Assembly: GCF_021568695.1 (NCBI RefSeq)
Contig: NZ_JAKGTI010000001.1
Span: forward strand, 248,001 to 312,000
Reading direction: 5' to 3'
DNA from: Maritalea mediterranea
GTDB taxonomy: Bacteria; Pseudomonadota; Alphaproteobacteria; Rhizobiales; Devosiaceae
DNA: 64,000 nt
Under the pieces are notes generated by a model. The model was not told the DNA's origin and did no database searches. It worked only from the letters and a program-made list of their open reading frames with translations. Below, one piece after another: positions 8,175-17,680 of the stretch (its first letter is position 1; every line of letters begins with the position of its first letter). A program made the translations under genes and the position numbers.

Positions 8175-9338
8175 ATGTTCACAACCGGAATGAATTTCGC
8201 CCTTGGGGAGGATATTGAAGCCTTGCGCGAAATGGTGCACCGCTTTGCGCAGGATCGCATCGCGCCCATGGCGGCCAAGATTGACGAAACCAACGAATTC
8301 CCCAACGAGCTTTGGAAAGAGTTTGGTGAGTTGGGCTTGTTGGGCGTCACCGTATCAGAAGAGTTTGGCGGCGCGGAAATGGGCTATTTGGCCCACTGCG
8401 TGATCGTGGAAGAAATCAGCCGCGCCTCGGCCTCTGTCGGCTTGTCTTATGGCGCACACTCCAATCTGTGCGTCAACCAGATTTACCGCAATGGCACCCA
8501 GGTGCAAAAAGAGAAATATCTGCCCAAGCTGATCTCCGGCGATCATGTGGGCGCCTTGGCCATGTCCGAACCCGGCGCCGGGTCAGACGTGGTGTCCATG
8601 CAATTGCGCGCCAAAAAGGTCGATGGCGGCTATAGCCTCACCGGCAACAAAATGTGGATCACCAACGGCCCTGACGCAGATACGCTGGTGGTCTATGCCA
8701 AAACCGACCCTGAAGCCAATTCCAAAGGCATCACTGCCTTTATAATCGAAAAAGGCATGGACGGATTTTCCACCGCGCAAAAGCTCGACAAGCTGGGCAT
8801 GCGCGGCTCCAACACCTGTGAGCTGGTGTTTAAAGATTGCTTTGTGCCGGAAGAAAATATTCTGGGCGAATTGAACAAAGGCGTGCGCGTTTTGATGTCC
8901 GGGTTGGACTATGAGCGCGTCGTGCTGGCCGCTGGCCCAGTGGGCATCATGCATGCCGTGCTTGATGTGGCCGTGCCTTATGTGCATGAGCGCAAGCAAT
9001 TCAACCAGGCCATTGGCGAGTTCCAATTGGTGCAGGGCAAATTGGCCGACATCTATTCCACCATGAATGCCTGTCGCGCCTATGTTTATGCCGTGGCGCA
9101 AGCCTGCGACCGGGGCGAAACCACCCGTAAAGATGCCGCGGGCTGCATTCTTTATTCTGCTGAAAAAGCAACCCAATGCGCTCTCGATGGCATCCAGCTT
9201 CTGGGCGGCAATGGCTATATTAACGAATATCCAACAGGCCGTTTGCTACGCGATGCGAAGCTTTATGAAATCGGCGCGGGCACCAGCGAAATTCGCCGCA
9301 TGTTGATCGGTCGCGAGATGTTTACGGAAACAAAATAG
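8175..9338 (+). CDS. liuA: Isovaleryl-CoA dehydrogenase
   Basis: FAD flavoenzyme oxidising isovaleryl-CoA to 3-methylcrotonyl-CoA, third step of leucine breakdown, passing electrons to ETF. 387 residues with the full acyl-CoA dehydrogenase layout: [16 protein letters not shown] and [10 protein letters not shown] in the middle beta domain, and the C-terminal helical domain ending [15 protein letters not shown]. The catalytic base is in [12 protein letters not shown], the place of the active-site Glu that distinguishes isovaleryl-CoA dehydrogenases from the straight-chain family. GGAGG at 8162-8166 fixes ATG 8175, one base past the TetR stop. It heads the enzymatic part of the operon. Confidence 0.96.
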   Translation: MFTTGMNFALGEDIEALREMVHRFAQDRIAPMAAKIDETNEFPNELWKEFGELGLLGVTVSEEFGGAEMGYLAHCVIVEEISRASASVGLSYGAHSNLCVNQIYRNGTQVQKEKYLPKLISGDHVGALAMSEPGAGSDVVSMQLRAKKVDGGYSLTGNKMWITNGPDADTLVVYAKTDPEANSKGITAFIIEKGMDGFSTAQKLDKLGMRGSNTCELVFKDCFVPEENILGELNKGVRVLMSGLDYERVVLAAGPVGIMHAVLDVAVPYVHERKQFNQAIGEFQLVQGKLADIYSTMNACRAYVYAVAQACDRGETTRKDAAGCILYSAEKATQCALDGIQLLGGNGYINEYPTGRLLRDAKLYEIGAGTSEIRRMLIGREMFTETK

Positions 9339-9372
9339 CGCTCTACCGTTCCTCTTTGAAGGGAGAAACGAC

Positions 9373-10119
9373 ATGACAGATCAAGATGCGCCAGAGTTGA
9401 AGTCAACCTTTGATGATTTAAAGGCGGTGTTCATCAACACCTCGCTGAAAAAATCTCAAAGCGATAGTCACACCGCTTTGTTGATGCAAGCCTCGGCCGA
9501 TATTATGCGCCAGCACCATGTTGGCGTCGACTTTATCCACGCCGCCGATCACCACATCGCCTTTGGCGTCTATCCCGATATGACTGAGCATGGCGCCGAC
9601 CGTGATGACTGGCCGCAATTATGGCCCAAGGTGCTTGATGCCGACATTCTGGTGATCGGCACGCCGATCTGGTTGGGCGAAGAAAGCTCGATCTGCCGCG
9701 TGATTATTGAGCGGCTCTATGCCATGTCCGGCGAGCTCAATGCGAAAAACCAATCCATCTATTACAATAAGGTGGGTGGCGCGGTCATCACCGGCAATGA
9801 AGATGGCGTGAAGCATTCGTCCATGACCATTCTATATGCGTTGCAACATTTGGGGCTGACCATTCCGCCTCAGGCCGATTGCGGCTGGATTGGCGAGATC
9901 GGCCCCGGCCCCTCCTATGGCGACGACAAAGAAGATGGCGGCAAGGTCGGGTTCGACAATGATTTCACCCAACGCAACACCACCATCATGACTTGGAATC
10001 TGATGCATATGGCCCGCATGCTCAAAGATGCGGGCGGCATCCCAAATTACGGCAATGATCGCAAAGCGCTGCAAGCGGGCACGCGCTTTGATCATCAAAA
10101 TCCTGGATATCGCGCATGA
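9373..10119 (+). CDS. NAD(P)H-dependent FMN reductase/flavodoxin-fold protein
   Basis: About 248 residues with a flavodoxin-like fold: [17 protein letters not shown] forms the phosphate-binding loop, [17 protein letters not shown] the second flavin loop, and [12 protein letters not shown] the third. This is the FMN_red group that also contains NAD(P)H:quinone and iron reductases. It lies inside the liu operon, 34 bases after liuA and overlapping the next gene by 4 bases (ATGA), so it is translated with the carboxylase. It has no place in the textbook leucine pathway. GAAGGGAG before ATG 9373 supports the start. Its role is unknown; possible jobs are flavin recycling or reduction of an electrophilic by-product. 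Confidence 0.8.
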   Translation: MTDQDAPELKSTFDDLKAVFINTSLKKSQSDSHTALLMQASADIMRQHHVGVDFIHAADHHIAFGVYPDMTEHGADRDDWPQLWPKVLDADILVIGTPIWLGEESSICRVIIERLYAMSGELNAKNQSIYYNKVGGAVITGNEDGVKHSSMTILYALQHLGLTIPPQADCGWIGEIGPGPSYGDDKEDGGKVGFDNDFTQRNTTIMTWNLMHMARMLKDAGGIPNYGNDRKALQAGTRFDHQNPGYRA

Positions 10120-11720
10120 TCATTAAATCCCAAATCTCCACCGCGTCAGAGAGCTTTAAAACCAATCAAAAAGCGCTGCTGGACCAGATGGCGCAGATTG
10201 AAGAGGCGGTTGAAATCGTCCGGCAGGGCGGCGGCGAGAAATCGCGCGAGCGTCACACGTCGCGCGGCAAATTGCTGCCGCGTGATCGGGTGGCCAAATT
10301 GCTCGATCCCGGCTCACCTTTTCTGGAAGTCGGCGCCACGGCGGCCCACGGCCTTTACAATGGCGACGCCCCCGGCGCGGGCCTGATCACCGGCATTGGC
10401 CGCGTGGCCGGGCAGGAGGTGATGGTGGTGTGCAATGATGCCACCGTAAAGGGCGGCACCTATTATCCCATGACCGTCAAAAAACATTTGCGGGCGCAAG
10501 AAATCGCCCTCGAAAACCATCTGCCCTGCGTTTATCTGGTGGATAGTGGCGGCGCCAACCTGCCCAATCAGGACGAAGTCTTTGCCGACCGCGATCACTT
10601 TGGCCGAATTTTTTACAATCAGGCCAATATGTCCGCCAAGGGTATTGCGCAGATTGCGGTGGTGATGGGGTCGTGTACCGCAGGCGGCGCTTATGTGCCC
10701 GCCATGTCGGATGAAACCATCATTGTGAAAAACCAAGGCACCATCTTTTTGGCCGGTCCCCCATTGGTGAAAGCCGCCACCGGTGAAGTGGTTACGGCGG
10801 AAGATTTGGGCGGCGGCGATGTGCATACGCGCCTCTCCGGCGTGGCCGATCATTTGGCCGAAAATGACGAACATGCCCTGCAACTGGCTCGCGAAGCGGT
10901 GGCCAATCTCAATCGGCAAAAACCGTCAAGCCTGCTCACCCAAGCGCCCGAAGACCCGCTTTATGACCCCAATGAGATCATCGGCGTTGTCCCCGGCGAT
11001 TTGAAAACGCCCTACGATATTCGCGAGGTGATTGCTCGCGTGGTCGATGCCTCGCGCTTTGAAGAGTTTAAAGCCCGCTATGGCACCACGCTGGTCTGCG
11101 GTTTTGCCCATATTCACGGTATGCCCGTGGGCATCATCGCCAATAATGGGGTGCTGTTTTCCGAAAGCGCTGTTAAAGGCGCACACTTTGTGGAGCTGTG
11201 CTCCCAGCGCAAAATCCCGTTGGTCTTTTTGCAAAACATCACCGGCTTTATGGTCGGCCGCAAATATGAAAATGAAGGCATTGCCAAAAATGGTGCCAAG
11301 CTGGTGACCGCCGTGGCCACCACCTCGGTGCCGAAAATCACCGTGCTGGTTGGCGGTTCCTTCGGCGCGGGCAATTATGGCATGTGCGGCCGCGCCTATC
11401 AGCCACGCTTTTTGTGGACCTGGCCCAACTCCCGCATCTCGGTGATGGGCGGTGAACAAGCCGCAGGCGTTCTCGCCACCGTCCGCCGCGACGGGCTGGA
11501 GCGAAAAGGCGTTGAATGGTCTGCGGAAGAAGAGCAACAATTCAAACAACCGATCATCGATCAGTTCGAAGAGCAGTCCCACCCGCTCTACGCCTCCGCT
11601 CGCCTCTGGGACGATGGCATCATCCACCCCGGCCGCACCCGCGATCATCTGGCACTCTCGCTCAGTGCTGCCCTCAACGCCCCAATTGCGGACACGCAAT
11701 TCGGCCTCTTCAGAATGTAG
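10116..11720 (+). CDS. liuB: Methylcrotonyl-CoA carboxylase, carboxyltransferase (beta) subunit
   Basis: Transfers CO2 from carboxybiotin to 3-methylcrotonyl-CoA, giving 3-methylglutaconyl-CoA. 534 residues, normal for MccB. Marks of the acyl-CoA carboxyltransferase fold: [19 protein letters not shown] at the N-terminus, [17 protein letters not shown] (substrate loop typical of methylcrotonyl enzymes), [16 protein letters not shown] and [14 protein letters not shown]. The start overlaps the previous stop (ATGATCA), so translation is coupled. It partners the biotin-carrying subunit directly downstream. Confidence 0.96.
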   Translation: MIIKSQISTASESFKTNQKALLDQMAQIEEAVEIVRQGGGEKSRERHTSRGKLLPRDRVAKLLDPGSPFLEVGATAAHGLYNGDAPGAGLITGIGRVAGQEVMVVCNDATVKGGTYYPMTVKKHLRAQEIALENHLPCVYLVDSGGANLPNQDEVFADRDHFGRIFYNQANMSAKGIAQIAVVMGSCTAGGAYVPAMSDETIIVKNQGTIFLAGPPLVKAATGEVVTAEDLGGGDVHTRLSGVADHLAENDEHALQLAREAVANLNRQKPSSLLTQAPEDPLYDPNEIIGVVPGDLKTPYDIREVIARVVDASRFEEFKARYGTTLVCGFAHIHGMPVGIIANNGVLFSESAVKGAHFVELCSQRKIPLVFLQNITGFMVGRKYENEGIAKNGAKLVTAVATTSVPKITVLVGGSFGAGNYGMCGRAYQPRFLWTWPNSRISVMGGEQAAGVLATVRRDGLERKGVEWSAEEEQQFKQPIIDQFEEQSHPLYASARLWDDGIIHPGRTRDHLALSLSAALNAPIADTQFGLFRM

Positions 11721-11729
11721 GAGTTGTGC

Positions 11730-13703
11730 ATGTTTAAGAAAATTCTGATTGCCAACCGGGGTGAAATTGCATGTCGCGTTATGCGCACGGCGCAGCAAAT
11801 GGGCATCCAATGTGTCGCCATCTATTCCGATGCGGACGCCAACGCCCAGCATGTGCAGATGGCGGACGAGGCCTATCATATTGGCCCCAGCCCCGTGGCG
11901 GAAAGCTATTTGAAGGCCGACAAGATCATTGAGATCGTCAAGCGCACCAGCGCGGAAGCGGTGCATCCGGGCTATGGGTTCCTTTCCGAAAATCCAGACT
12001 TCGTTGAGGCGCTGGAAGCCAACAATATCCGCTTTATCGGCCCCTCTGCTGATGCGATCCGCAAAATGGGCCTGAAAGACGCGGCCAAGGCTTTAATGGT
12101 CGAAGCGAATGTCCCCGTGGTGCCCGGCTATCACGGCGACAATCAGGACGCTGATTTCCTCGCGGCAGAAGCCGAAAAGATCGGTTATCCGGTGTTGATC
12201 AAGGCCCGCGCAGGCGGCGGCGGCAAAGGCATGCGCCGTGTGGACGACCCGAAAGAGTTTAAGTCAGCGCTGGAAGGGGCCATGCGCGAAGGCCAGTCCA
12301 GTTTTGGCGACCCGCGGGTGCTGATCGAAAAATACATCACCACCCCGCGCCATATCGAAATTCAGGTCTTTGGCGATGATCATGGCAACGCTGTGCATCT
12401 GTTCGAGCGCGATTGCTCGCTGCAACGCCGCCACCAAAAGGTGATCGAAGAAGCCCCCGCGCCGGGCATGACCGAAGAGATGCGCAACGCCATGGGCGAG
12501 GCGGCGGTCAAGGCAGCGAAAGCGATCAACTATTCCGGTGCAGGCACGGTGGAATTTATCGTGGATGCCGCCGACGGGCTCAACCCGAACGGCTTCTTTT
12601 TTATGGAAATGAACACCCGCTTGCAGGTGGAACATCCGGTGACCGAATTGATCACCGGGCAGGATCTGGTGGCCTGGCAATTGCGCGTCGCCAGCGGCGA
12701 ACATCTGCCCATGGCACAAGACGACTTGTCGATCAATGGGTGGGCGTTCGAAGCGCGGCTCTATGCGGAAGATGTGCCCAAGGGCTTTCTGCCCGCCACC
12801 GGCACCTTGCAGCATCTGGCGCTCGATGATCAAACCGCCCGTATCGATTCCGGCGTGGCCACAGGCGATGAAATCTCGCCCTTCTACGATCCGATGATCG
12901 CCAAAATCACCGTGCACGCCAATGACCGCGCCGAATCCCTACAAAAGCTCAACAAAGCCTTGGGCAATAGCGAGATTGTTGGGCTGGTCACCAATAAGGA
13001 CTTTTTGAAAGCCCTCACCGAGCATCAGGATTTTGCCCAAGGCAAAGTGGATACGGGCCTGATTGACCGCGATCTCGATGCGTTGATCGAACCGGCCACG
13101 CTGCCCGCCGAAACCATCGCCGCCGCGTTCATCGTGGCCAGCAATCTGGCGCAAAAACCAAGCACGGATATCTGGCAGAGCCTGCCCGCCTATCGTGCAT
13201 GGCCCGGCGAAAGCCTGCCCCTGCATCTGCACCATGCCGACCGCGAAATCATCGGCCGCATCCAGCTTCTGGAGGGCGCCTACCAAGTCGCGTTTGACGA
13301 TCAAACCGTTGAGGTGAAATCAGCCAAACTGGAGGGCGATAAATTAGTGCTGAACTTCGGTGACCACCAGCAAAAGATGCGGACCCATCAGGCCCACAAT
13401 CAGCTCACCCTGTTTGCCGATGGTCAACGCCACCAGTTCGACATTGTCGAAGTTGAACTGGCCGAAGACGCCACCAACGGCGACAATGTGATTTCGCCCA
13501 TGCCGGGGGCCATTGTCGACCTCAAGGCCAAGGCCGGGCAGGCGGTGAAAAAGGGCGACAAGCTGATCACCATCGAGGCGATGAAAATGGAACACGCGCT
13601 CGCCGCCCCGCGCGATGGGATGGTGGCCGAGGTGCTGGTGTCCCTCGGCGATCAGGTGCAAGATGGTGCCATGCTGATCACGCTGGAGCCTGAAGATGGA
13701 TAA
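11730..13703 (+). CDS. liuD: Methylcrotonyl-CoA carboxylase, biotin carboxylase/carrier (alpha) subunit
   Basis: 657 residues: biotin carboxylase N-domain (KILIANRGEIACRVMRTA), ATP-grasp domain with the glycine loop KARAGGGGKGMRRV, the FIEMNTRLQVEHPVTE-like segment, and a C-terminal biotinyl domain with the acceptor lysine in EAMKMEH about 35 residues from the end. It is charged with CO2 at the expense of ATP and hands it to the beta subunit. ATG 11730 is set by AGGAG at 11719-11723; a TTG at 11724 is less likely. Its stop overlaps the lyase start by 8 bases. Biotin demand links it to the bioYMN uptake genes at 35287-37127. Confidence 0.96.
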   Translation: MFKKILIANRGEIACRVMRTAQQMGIQCVAIYSDADANAQHVQMADEAYHIGPSPVAESYLKADKIIEIVKRTSAEAVHPGYGFLSENPDFVEALEANNIRFIGPSADAIRKMGLKDAAKALMVEANVPVVPGYHGDNQDADFLAAEAEKIGYPVLIKARAGGGGKGMRRVDDPKEFKSALEGAMREGQSSFGDPRVLIEKYITTPRHIEIQVFGDDHGNAVHLFERDCSLQRRHQKVIEEAPAPGMTEEMRNAMGEAAVKAAKAINYSGAGTVEFIVDAADGLNPNGFFFMEMNTRLQVEHPVTELITGQDLVAWQLRVASGEHLPMAQDDLSINGWAFEARLYAEDVPKGFLPATGTLQHLALDDQTARIDSGVATGDEISPFYDPMIAKITVHANDRAESLQKLNKALGNSEIVGLVTNKDFLKALTEHQDFAQGKVDTGLIDRDLDALIEPATLPAETIAAAFIVASNLAQKPSTDIWQSLPAYRAWPGESLPLHLHHADREIIGRIQLLEGAYQVAFDDQTVEVKSAKLEGDKLVLNFGDHQQKMRTHQAHNQLTLFADGQRHQFDIVEVELAEDATNGDNVISPMPGAIVDLKAKAGQAVKKGDKLITIEAMKMEHALAAPRDGMVAEVLVSLGDQVQDGAMLITLEPEDG

Positions 13704-14544
13704 GGTCACCTTGTTTGAGATGGGGCCGCGCGACGGGCTGCAAAACGAGAAAAAGCTGATCGACACCGCCGACAAAATCAATCTGGTCGATCTTTTGTCC
13801 GATTGCGGCTTCAGCAAAATTGAAGTCACCAGCTTTGTCTCGCCCAAATGGGTGCCGCAAATGGCCGACGCGGCCGAGGTGCTGGCGGGCATTAATCGCA
13901 ATCCGGCCATTGCCTATGCGGCGCTCACGCCCAATCTGCGCGGCTATGAAGGCGCGAAAGCCGCCCGCGCCGACGAAGTCGCCATCTTCGCCTCCGCGTC
14001 TGAAGGGTTCAGCCAGAAAAACATCAATTGCTCCATCGATGAAAGCCTGGAGCGGTTCGCCCCCGTGCTCGCCGCCGCCAAGGCCGATAATATCCCCGTG
14101 CGCGGCTATGTCTCCTGCGTCACCGATTGCCCCTATGATGGACCCACGCCACCGGAAAGCACCGCCCGCGTTGCCAAAGCGCTTTACGATATGGGCTGTT
14201 ATGAAATCAGCCTCGGCGACACCATCGGTGCCGCCACGCCCGAAACCACTTCTTTGATGCTGCAAGCGGTGCAACAGCACGTGCCCATCGCCAAACTGGC
14301 CGGCCACTTCCACGATACCCACGCTCGCGCTTTGGACAATATCGAAGTGTGCCTCGGCTATGGCCTGCGGACTTTCGACGCCGCCGTCGGCGGCCTCGGC
14401 GGTTGCCCTTACGCCCCCGGCGCCAAAGGCAATGTCGCCACTGAAAAAGTCGCCAACCTGCTTCACAGCAAAGGCTTCGCCACCGGCCTCGACCTTGAAA
14501 GACTCGCCAAAGCCAGCCAATTTGCCCAAAGCTTAAAGGGATAG
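13696..14544 (+). CDS. liuE: Hydroxymethylglutaryl-CoA lyase
   Basis: Cleaves HMG-CoA to acetoacetate and acetyl-CoA, last step of the leucine pathway. 282 residues. The N-terminal EMGPRDGLQNEK holds the active-site Arg/Asp, the HFHDTHARALDN segment carries metal-binding histidines, and the family signature GLGGCPYAPGAKGN includes the catalytic cysteine. It overlaps the end of the carboxylase alpha gene by 8 bases and is followed after 4 bases by the hydratase gene, so all are in one operon. Confidence 0.96.
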   Translation: MDKVTLFEMGPRDGLQNEKKLIDTADKINLVDLLSDCGFSKIEVTSFVSPKWVPQMADAAEVLAGINRNPAIAYAALTPNLRGYEGAKAARADEVAIFASASEGFSQKNINCSIDESLERFAPVLAAAKADNIPVRGYVSCVTDCPYDGPTPPESTARVAKALYDMGCYEISLGDTIGAATPETTSLMLQAVQQHVPIAKLAGHFHDTHARALDNIEVCLGYGLRTFDAAVGGLGGCPYAPGAKGNVATEKVANLLHSKGFATGLDLERLAKASQFAQSLKG

Positions 14545-14548
14545 CATC

Positions 14549-15337
14549 ATGCCCGATTACACCACCATTTCCCTAGAAACCGATGCCCAAGGCGTCGCCA
14601 CGCTCACGCTGAATCGTGCCGAAAAACACAATGCCATGAGCGCAGATATGATTGCTGAACTCACTGCCGCGACGGCTGAGATCAATCGGGATGAGACAAT
14701 CCGTGTGGTGGTGCTCACGGGCGCAGGTAAAAGCTTCTGCGCTGGCGGCGATCTCAACTGGATGCGCGAGCAGTTTGCTGCGGATCGCGCCACCCGCATG
14801 GCGGAAGCGAAAAAGCTGGCCATGATGCTGTTTGCGCTGAACACGCTGGAAAAACCGCTGATCGGCAAGGTCAATGGCAACGCCTTTGGCGGCGGCGTCG
14901 GCATGATGGCGGTGTGCGATATGGTCGTGGCGGCTGACCATGCCAAATTCGGCCTCACGGAAACCAAGCTCGGGCTAATCCCGGCCACCATCAGCCCCTA
15001 TGTGGTGGCGCGGATGGGCGAGGGCAATGCCCGTCAGGTCTTTTTCTCTGCCGCCCTGTTCGGACCAGATCGGGCGCAACAATTGGGCCTTGTGGCCAAA
15101 TCAGTGCCGTTTGAAATGTTGGATGAAGCGGTAGAAGCCGAAATCAAACCCTATTTTGCCACCTCACCGCAAGCGGTCAACGCCGCGAAAAAGCTCGCCC
15201 GCCAACTCGGCCCCCGCCTCGATGAAACGCTGATCGATGACACCATCCGCCAACTGGCCGACACCTGGGAAACGCCAGACGCGCAAGAGGGCATCGGCGC
15301 GTTCTTCGAGAAGCGCAAGGCGAACTGGGTGCAGTAG
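14549..15337 (+). CDS. liuC: Methylglutaconyl-CoA hydratase (enoyl-CoA hydratase family)
   Basis: Crotonase-fold enzyme of 262 residues expected to hydrate 3-methylglutaconyl-CoA to HMG-CoA. Oxyanion-hole segments are SFCAGGDLNWM and NGNAFGGGVGMMAVCD. The first crotonase glutamate is replaced by glycine in GGGVG, while the second is kept in LTETKLGLIP; this pattern is usual in the methylglutaconyl branch (AUH/LiuC). It is the last gene of the liu operon and is followed by a repeat-rich spacer with no clear terminator. Confidence 0.92.
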   Translation: MPDYTTISLETDAQGVATLTLNRAEKHNAMSADMIAELTAATAEINRDETIRVVVLTGAGKSFCAGGDLNWMREQFAADRATRMAEAKKLAMMLFALNTLEKPLIGKVNGNAFGGGVGMMAVCDMVVAADHAKFGLTETKLGLIPATISPYVVARMGEGNARQVFFSAALFGPDRAQQLGLVAKSVPFEMLDEAVEAEIKPYFATSPQAVNAAKKLARQLGPRLDETLIDDTIRQLADTWETPDAQEGIGAFFEKRKANWVQ

Positions 15338-15363
15338 AGTTAAGCTCAATATTGCCCCCAAAA

Positions 15364-15401
15364 CTCTTCCCTCCCCCTGGTGGGGAGGGATTGAGGGTGG
15401 G
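15364..15401. repeat. GGGGAGGGAT intergenic repeat
   Basis: CCCTCCCC-TGGT-GGGGAGGG hairpin followed by ATTGAGGGTGGGG. Confidence 0.7.
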
Positions 15402-15500
15402 GGGCGTCGGACACCCGCCAGCTATTTGCGCCACCGCGTCCAAACGGGCCGTGAAGGGGCTCGTCTTGTAGGACTGAGGAACGGAATTTCTTCAGCTATC

Positions 15501-15540
15501 ACCCGTCCCCAACCCTCCCCATCAAGGGGAGGGCAGGCCT
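15501..15540. repeat. GGGGAGGG repeat, inverted copy
   Basis: Opposite orientation to 15364-15401: CCCCAACCCTCCCC then a short loop and GGGGAGGG. Confidence 0.65.
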
Positions 15541-15621
15541 TGCCAGCGGCTAATGTTCAGGTTTCAATAGCTTTGCAGCGCGCAAAAAGTATTCTTCGTT
15601 CACGGTTTAGCCGTGGCTATT

Positions 15622-15643
15622 GGTCCCGGCTCAAGGCCGGGAC
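15622..15643. repeat. REP-like dyad
   Basis: GTCCCGGCTCAAGGCCGGGAC, nearly perfect dyad related to the copies at 29405-29433. Confidence 0.65.
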
Positions 15644-15777
15644 GGCCACATAGAGCCGGACAATAGATTGTTCCTCTCCCACTGTTCATTCCTAATATGC
15701 AGCCTCCCTCCTCTTGTGGCAGGGCGTAAGGGTGGGGTGCGGCCAAAAAAAGAGGATGAGTTCTTCTAATTGACGGT

Positions 15778-16530
15778 TCACATCTCCGTGCCGGTGGCGC
15801 GAGACTGGCTCTTTTTGCCGTCCTGTTCCCGCCGCGCCTTGTTGGCTTCAATTTTGCCTTCAAGATCGGCTTCATCGGGCCGCCCGCTAAAGTGCTCTTG
15901 AGTGGGCAAATAGTCGGCCACAATCAAATAGGTCTCCTGCGCCACATCATAGAGGCGGCGCAATTCGGCCAGTGGGTCTTCATGATCGTCAGCGCGGATA
16001 TCCAGCCACGGATAGGGTTCGCCGCGATGGATCACCAATCCGGCCGATTGCTTGCCGCGTTTGTCGCCGCCCGCCGCTTCACCGGCTTCCATAGCGGTCA
16101 TCAAGCGTTCTGCAAAAGGCTGATGCATATGGTTGCGATAGGCGCGGGCGGTTTCTTGCACCACTGCCTCTCCGGCTAACATATTGCCCGCCACCGAAAA
16201 GCCATCGCCAATCTCATGTCCGGCAAAATCAATGCAGTCATCGCCGGTAAAAGCAGCTGATTGTCCGCTTTGATCGAGCATATGGCATTGGCGGGTGGCG
16301 CGGCCTTCATCCTTGGCCACCATGCAATTGAGCACATGTTGCGCGCTTTCGCCCTGCGCCAGCATCTGCCGCCCTTCTGTGCCCCAAAGCGGGTTCACCC
16401 TGCTCTGCGACGCAATCGCGAAGTCCGCACCCATATAGGGCACCATCGCCCCGGCCGCGAAGAAGCGGCTGGCGACGATGACCCCGACCATGCCAGTTTC
16501 TTTGTCTTTTGCGACGATTGAGTAGGTCAT
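15778..16530 (-). CDS. DUF1028 family protein (putative Ntn-hydrolase fold)
   Basis: 250 residues. DUF1028 marks are the MTYSIVAKDKETGMVGVIV start, SRFFAAGAMVPYMGADFAIASQS, the MLDQSGQSAAFTGDDC segment and GFSVAGNMLAG. Family members have an Ntn-hydrolase-like fold and often neighbour peptide or amino-acid utilisation genes; the reaction is unknown. ATG 16530 is chosen because GGGGGACC precedes it and the next residues match the family start, though the frame extends upstream. It stands alone, convergent with the liu operon. Confidence 0.85.
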   Translation of the reverse strand: MTYSIVAKDKETGMVGVIVASRFFAAGAMVPYMGADFAIASQSRVNPLWGTEGRQMLAQGESAQHVLNCMVAKDEGRATRQCHMLDQSGQSAAFTGDDCIDFAGHEIGDGFSVAGNMLAGEAVVQETARAYRNHMHQPFAERLMTAMEAGEAAGGDKRGKQSAGLVIHRGEPYPWLDIRADDHEDPLAELRRLYDVAQETYLIVADYLPTQEHFSGRPDEADLEGKIEANKARREQDGKKSQSRATGTEM

Positions 16531-16686
16531 TTGGTAGGTCCCCCAGCTTTGTTTTGTTAAAACTAGCACCCCTTGTTTGATGGCCCAACGCTGATGCAAA
16601 AATTATTTTAAAGGGGCCGGAACTTTCCGACCTTATGCATCGTTGATATCGCGCATCTACAACACTGGATGAAAAGGAAAATATAA

Positions 16687-16824
16687 ATGTCCAAAGTTGA
16701 TGTGACCAAACAAGCCAATGAACGCCGCTTGAAAGACGATAAAAAGTCCAACGAACAACGCGAAGTGAACCGGAACAATCCCAACACTTCCTCAAAAGGC
16801 CCAGAGCGCAAAAAAAGCGCATAA
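16687..16824 (+). CDS. Small basic, disordered-looking protein, 45 residues
   Basis: ATG 16687 to TAA 16822-16824, with AAGGAA at 16674-16679. The product is nearly half Lys, Arg, Asn, Glu and Asp, has no cysteine and almost no hydrophobic run (MSKVDVTKQANERRLKDDKK at the start). It is divergent from the DUF1028 gene and is followed by a hairpin, which together with the good ribosome site makes it a credible gene. No family is recognised; it could be a nucleic-acid-binding or stress-hydrophilic peptide. Confidence 0.55.
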   Translation: MSKVDVTKQANERRLKDDKKSNEQREVNRNNPNTSSKGPERKKSA

Positions 16825-16854
16825 GCGCCTAATTCGTTCGGTCTAACCGAAAGG

Positions 16855-16895
16855 TCCTGCCACGTCCGCAAGATGCGGCAGGATTTAGCTTTTCT
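16855..16895. terminator. Hairpin between convergent genes
   Basis: TCCTGCC (16855-16861) pairs with GGCAGGA (16877-16883), followed by a T-rich stretch on the plus strand that overlaps the end of the crotonase gene read from the other side. Probably ends the small basic gene; it may also serve the minus-strand operon. Confidence 0.5.
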
Positions 16896-17679
16896 TGTTC
16901 ACAAACGCCGCCACCGCCTCTTTATGGGCGTTAGAATGGTGGCAGGTGCCTTGCACCAGGGCGGTATGGTCCAAAAAGTCCGACAGGTTCATCTGCTGCG
17001 CCTTGCGCATCAGCAATTTGGATTGCCGCACTTGATAATGCGGCTTTGCGGCGATTTCTTGCGCCAGGGTGGTGGCCCGGTCCATCAATTCCTCCGCTGG
17101 CACCGCATCCAGCAAAAAGCCGATTTCCTTGGCTTCTTTGGCATCAAATAGCCGCCCGGTAAAAGTCAGCTCTGCGGCGCGTTGATAGCCGACGACGCGC
17201 TGTAAGAAGTAAGCGCCGCCGTCGCCGGGGATCAGCCCCATATTGACAAAATTTTCGCCAAAGCGGGCATGGTCGGCGGCGATGCGGATATCGCACATGG
17301 CGGTGAGGTCAAAGCCAGCGCCCACAGCCACGCCATTGATCGCGGCGATCACCGGCACGCTCAGTTCGGCAAATTTCATCGGAATACGCTGGATGGTGGC
17401 TTTGTAGGCCGCCGCGATATCATCCACCCCGCCGGAAAACATGCCGGTGCGCTCGTGCATGTCTTTCACATTGCCACCAGAGGAAAAGCCCTTGCCTGTG
17501 CCGGTGAGGATCACACAGCCGACATCCGGGCTGGCCTCGGCCCAATCCAATGTGTGAATGATGTCGTCGATAAGGTTGGTGCCGGTGAGGGCGTTTAACA
17601 CGTCCTCACGGCAAAAGGTCAGCGTGGCCACGCCAGCATCCAATTCCAGCTTGGCATCGGTCAGCGTGGGCAGGCTCAT
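16885..17679 (-). CDS. Enoyl-CoA hydratase/isomerase family protein with altered catalytic residues
   Basis: 264-residue crotonase-fold protein, last gene of the minus-strand valine/isoleucine operon, starting 1 base after etfA. Oxyanion segments are GFSSGGNVKDM and GVAVGAGFDLTAMCD. Where crotonase has its two catalytic glutamates, this protein has Asp (GAGFDL for GGGCEL) and Phe (FGENFVNMGLIP for FGQPE..LG.IP), with an Asp in IPGDGG nearby. The hydratase mechanism is therefore doubtful; an isomerase, hydrolase or other crotonase chemistry is possible. ATG 17679 is preferred over an upstream TTG. It makes a second crotonase in the operon beside the canonical one at 21347-22117. Confidence 0.82.
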   Translation of the reverse strand: MSLPTLTDAKLELDAGVATLTFCREDVLNALTGTNLIDDIIHTLDWAEASPDVGCVILTGTGKGFSSGGNVKDMHERTGMFSGGVDDIAAAYKATIQRIPMKFAELSVPVIAAINGVAVGAGFDLTAMCDIRIAADHARFGENFVNMGLIPGDGGAYFLQRVVGYQRAAELTFTGRLFDAKEAKEIGFLLDAVPAEELMDRATTLAQEIAAKPHYQVRQSKLLMRKAQQMNLSDFLDHTALVQGTCHHSNAHKEAVAAFVNKKS

Positions 17680-17680
17680 C

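Larger units (their letters stand above)
15338..15777. other. Repeat-rich spacer after the liu operon
   Basis: No gene seen. Contains GGGGAGGGAT-type repeats at 15364-15401, an inverted copy at 15501-15540, a degenerate copy at 15701-15740, and a REP-like CCGGCTCAAGGCCGG dyad at 15622-15643. The inverted pair could fold into a large stem in the liu transcript. Confidence 0.65.
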
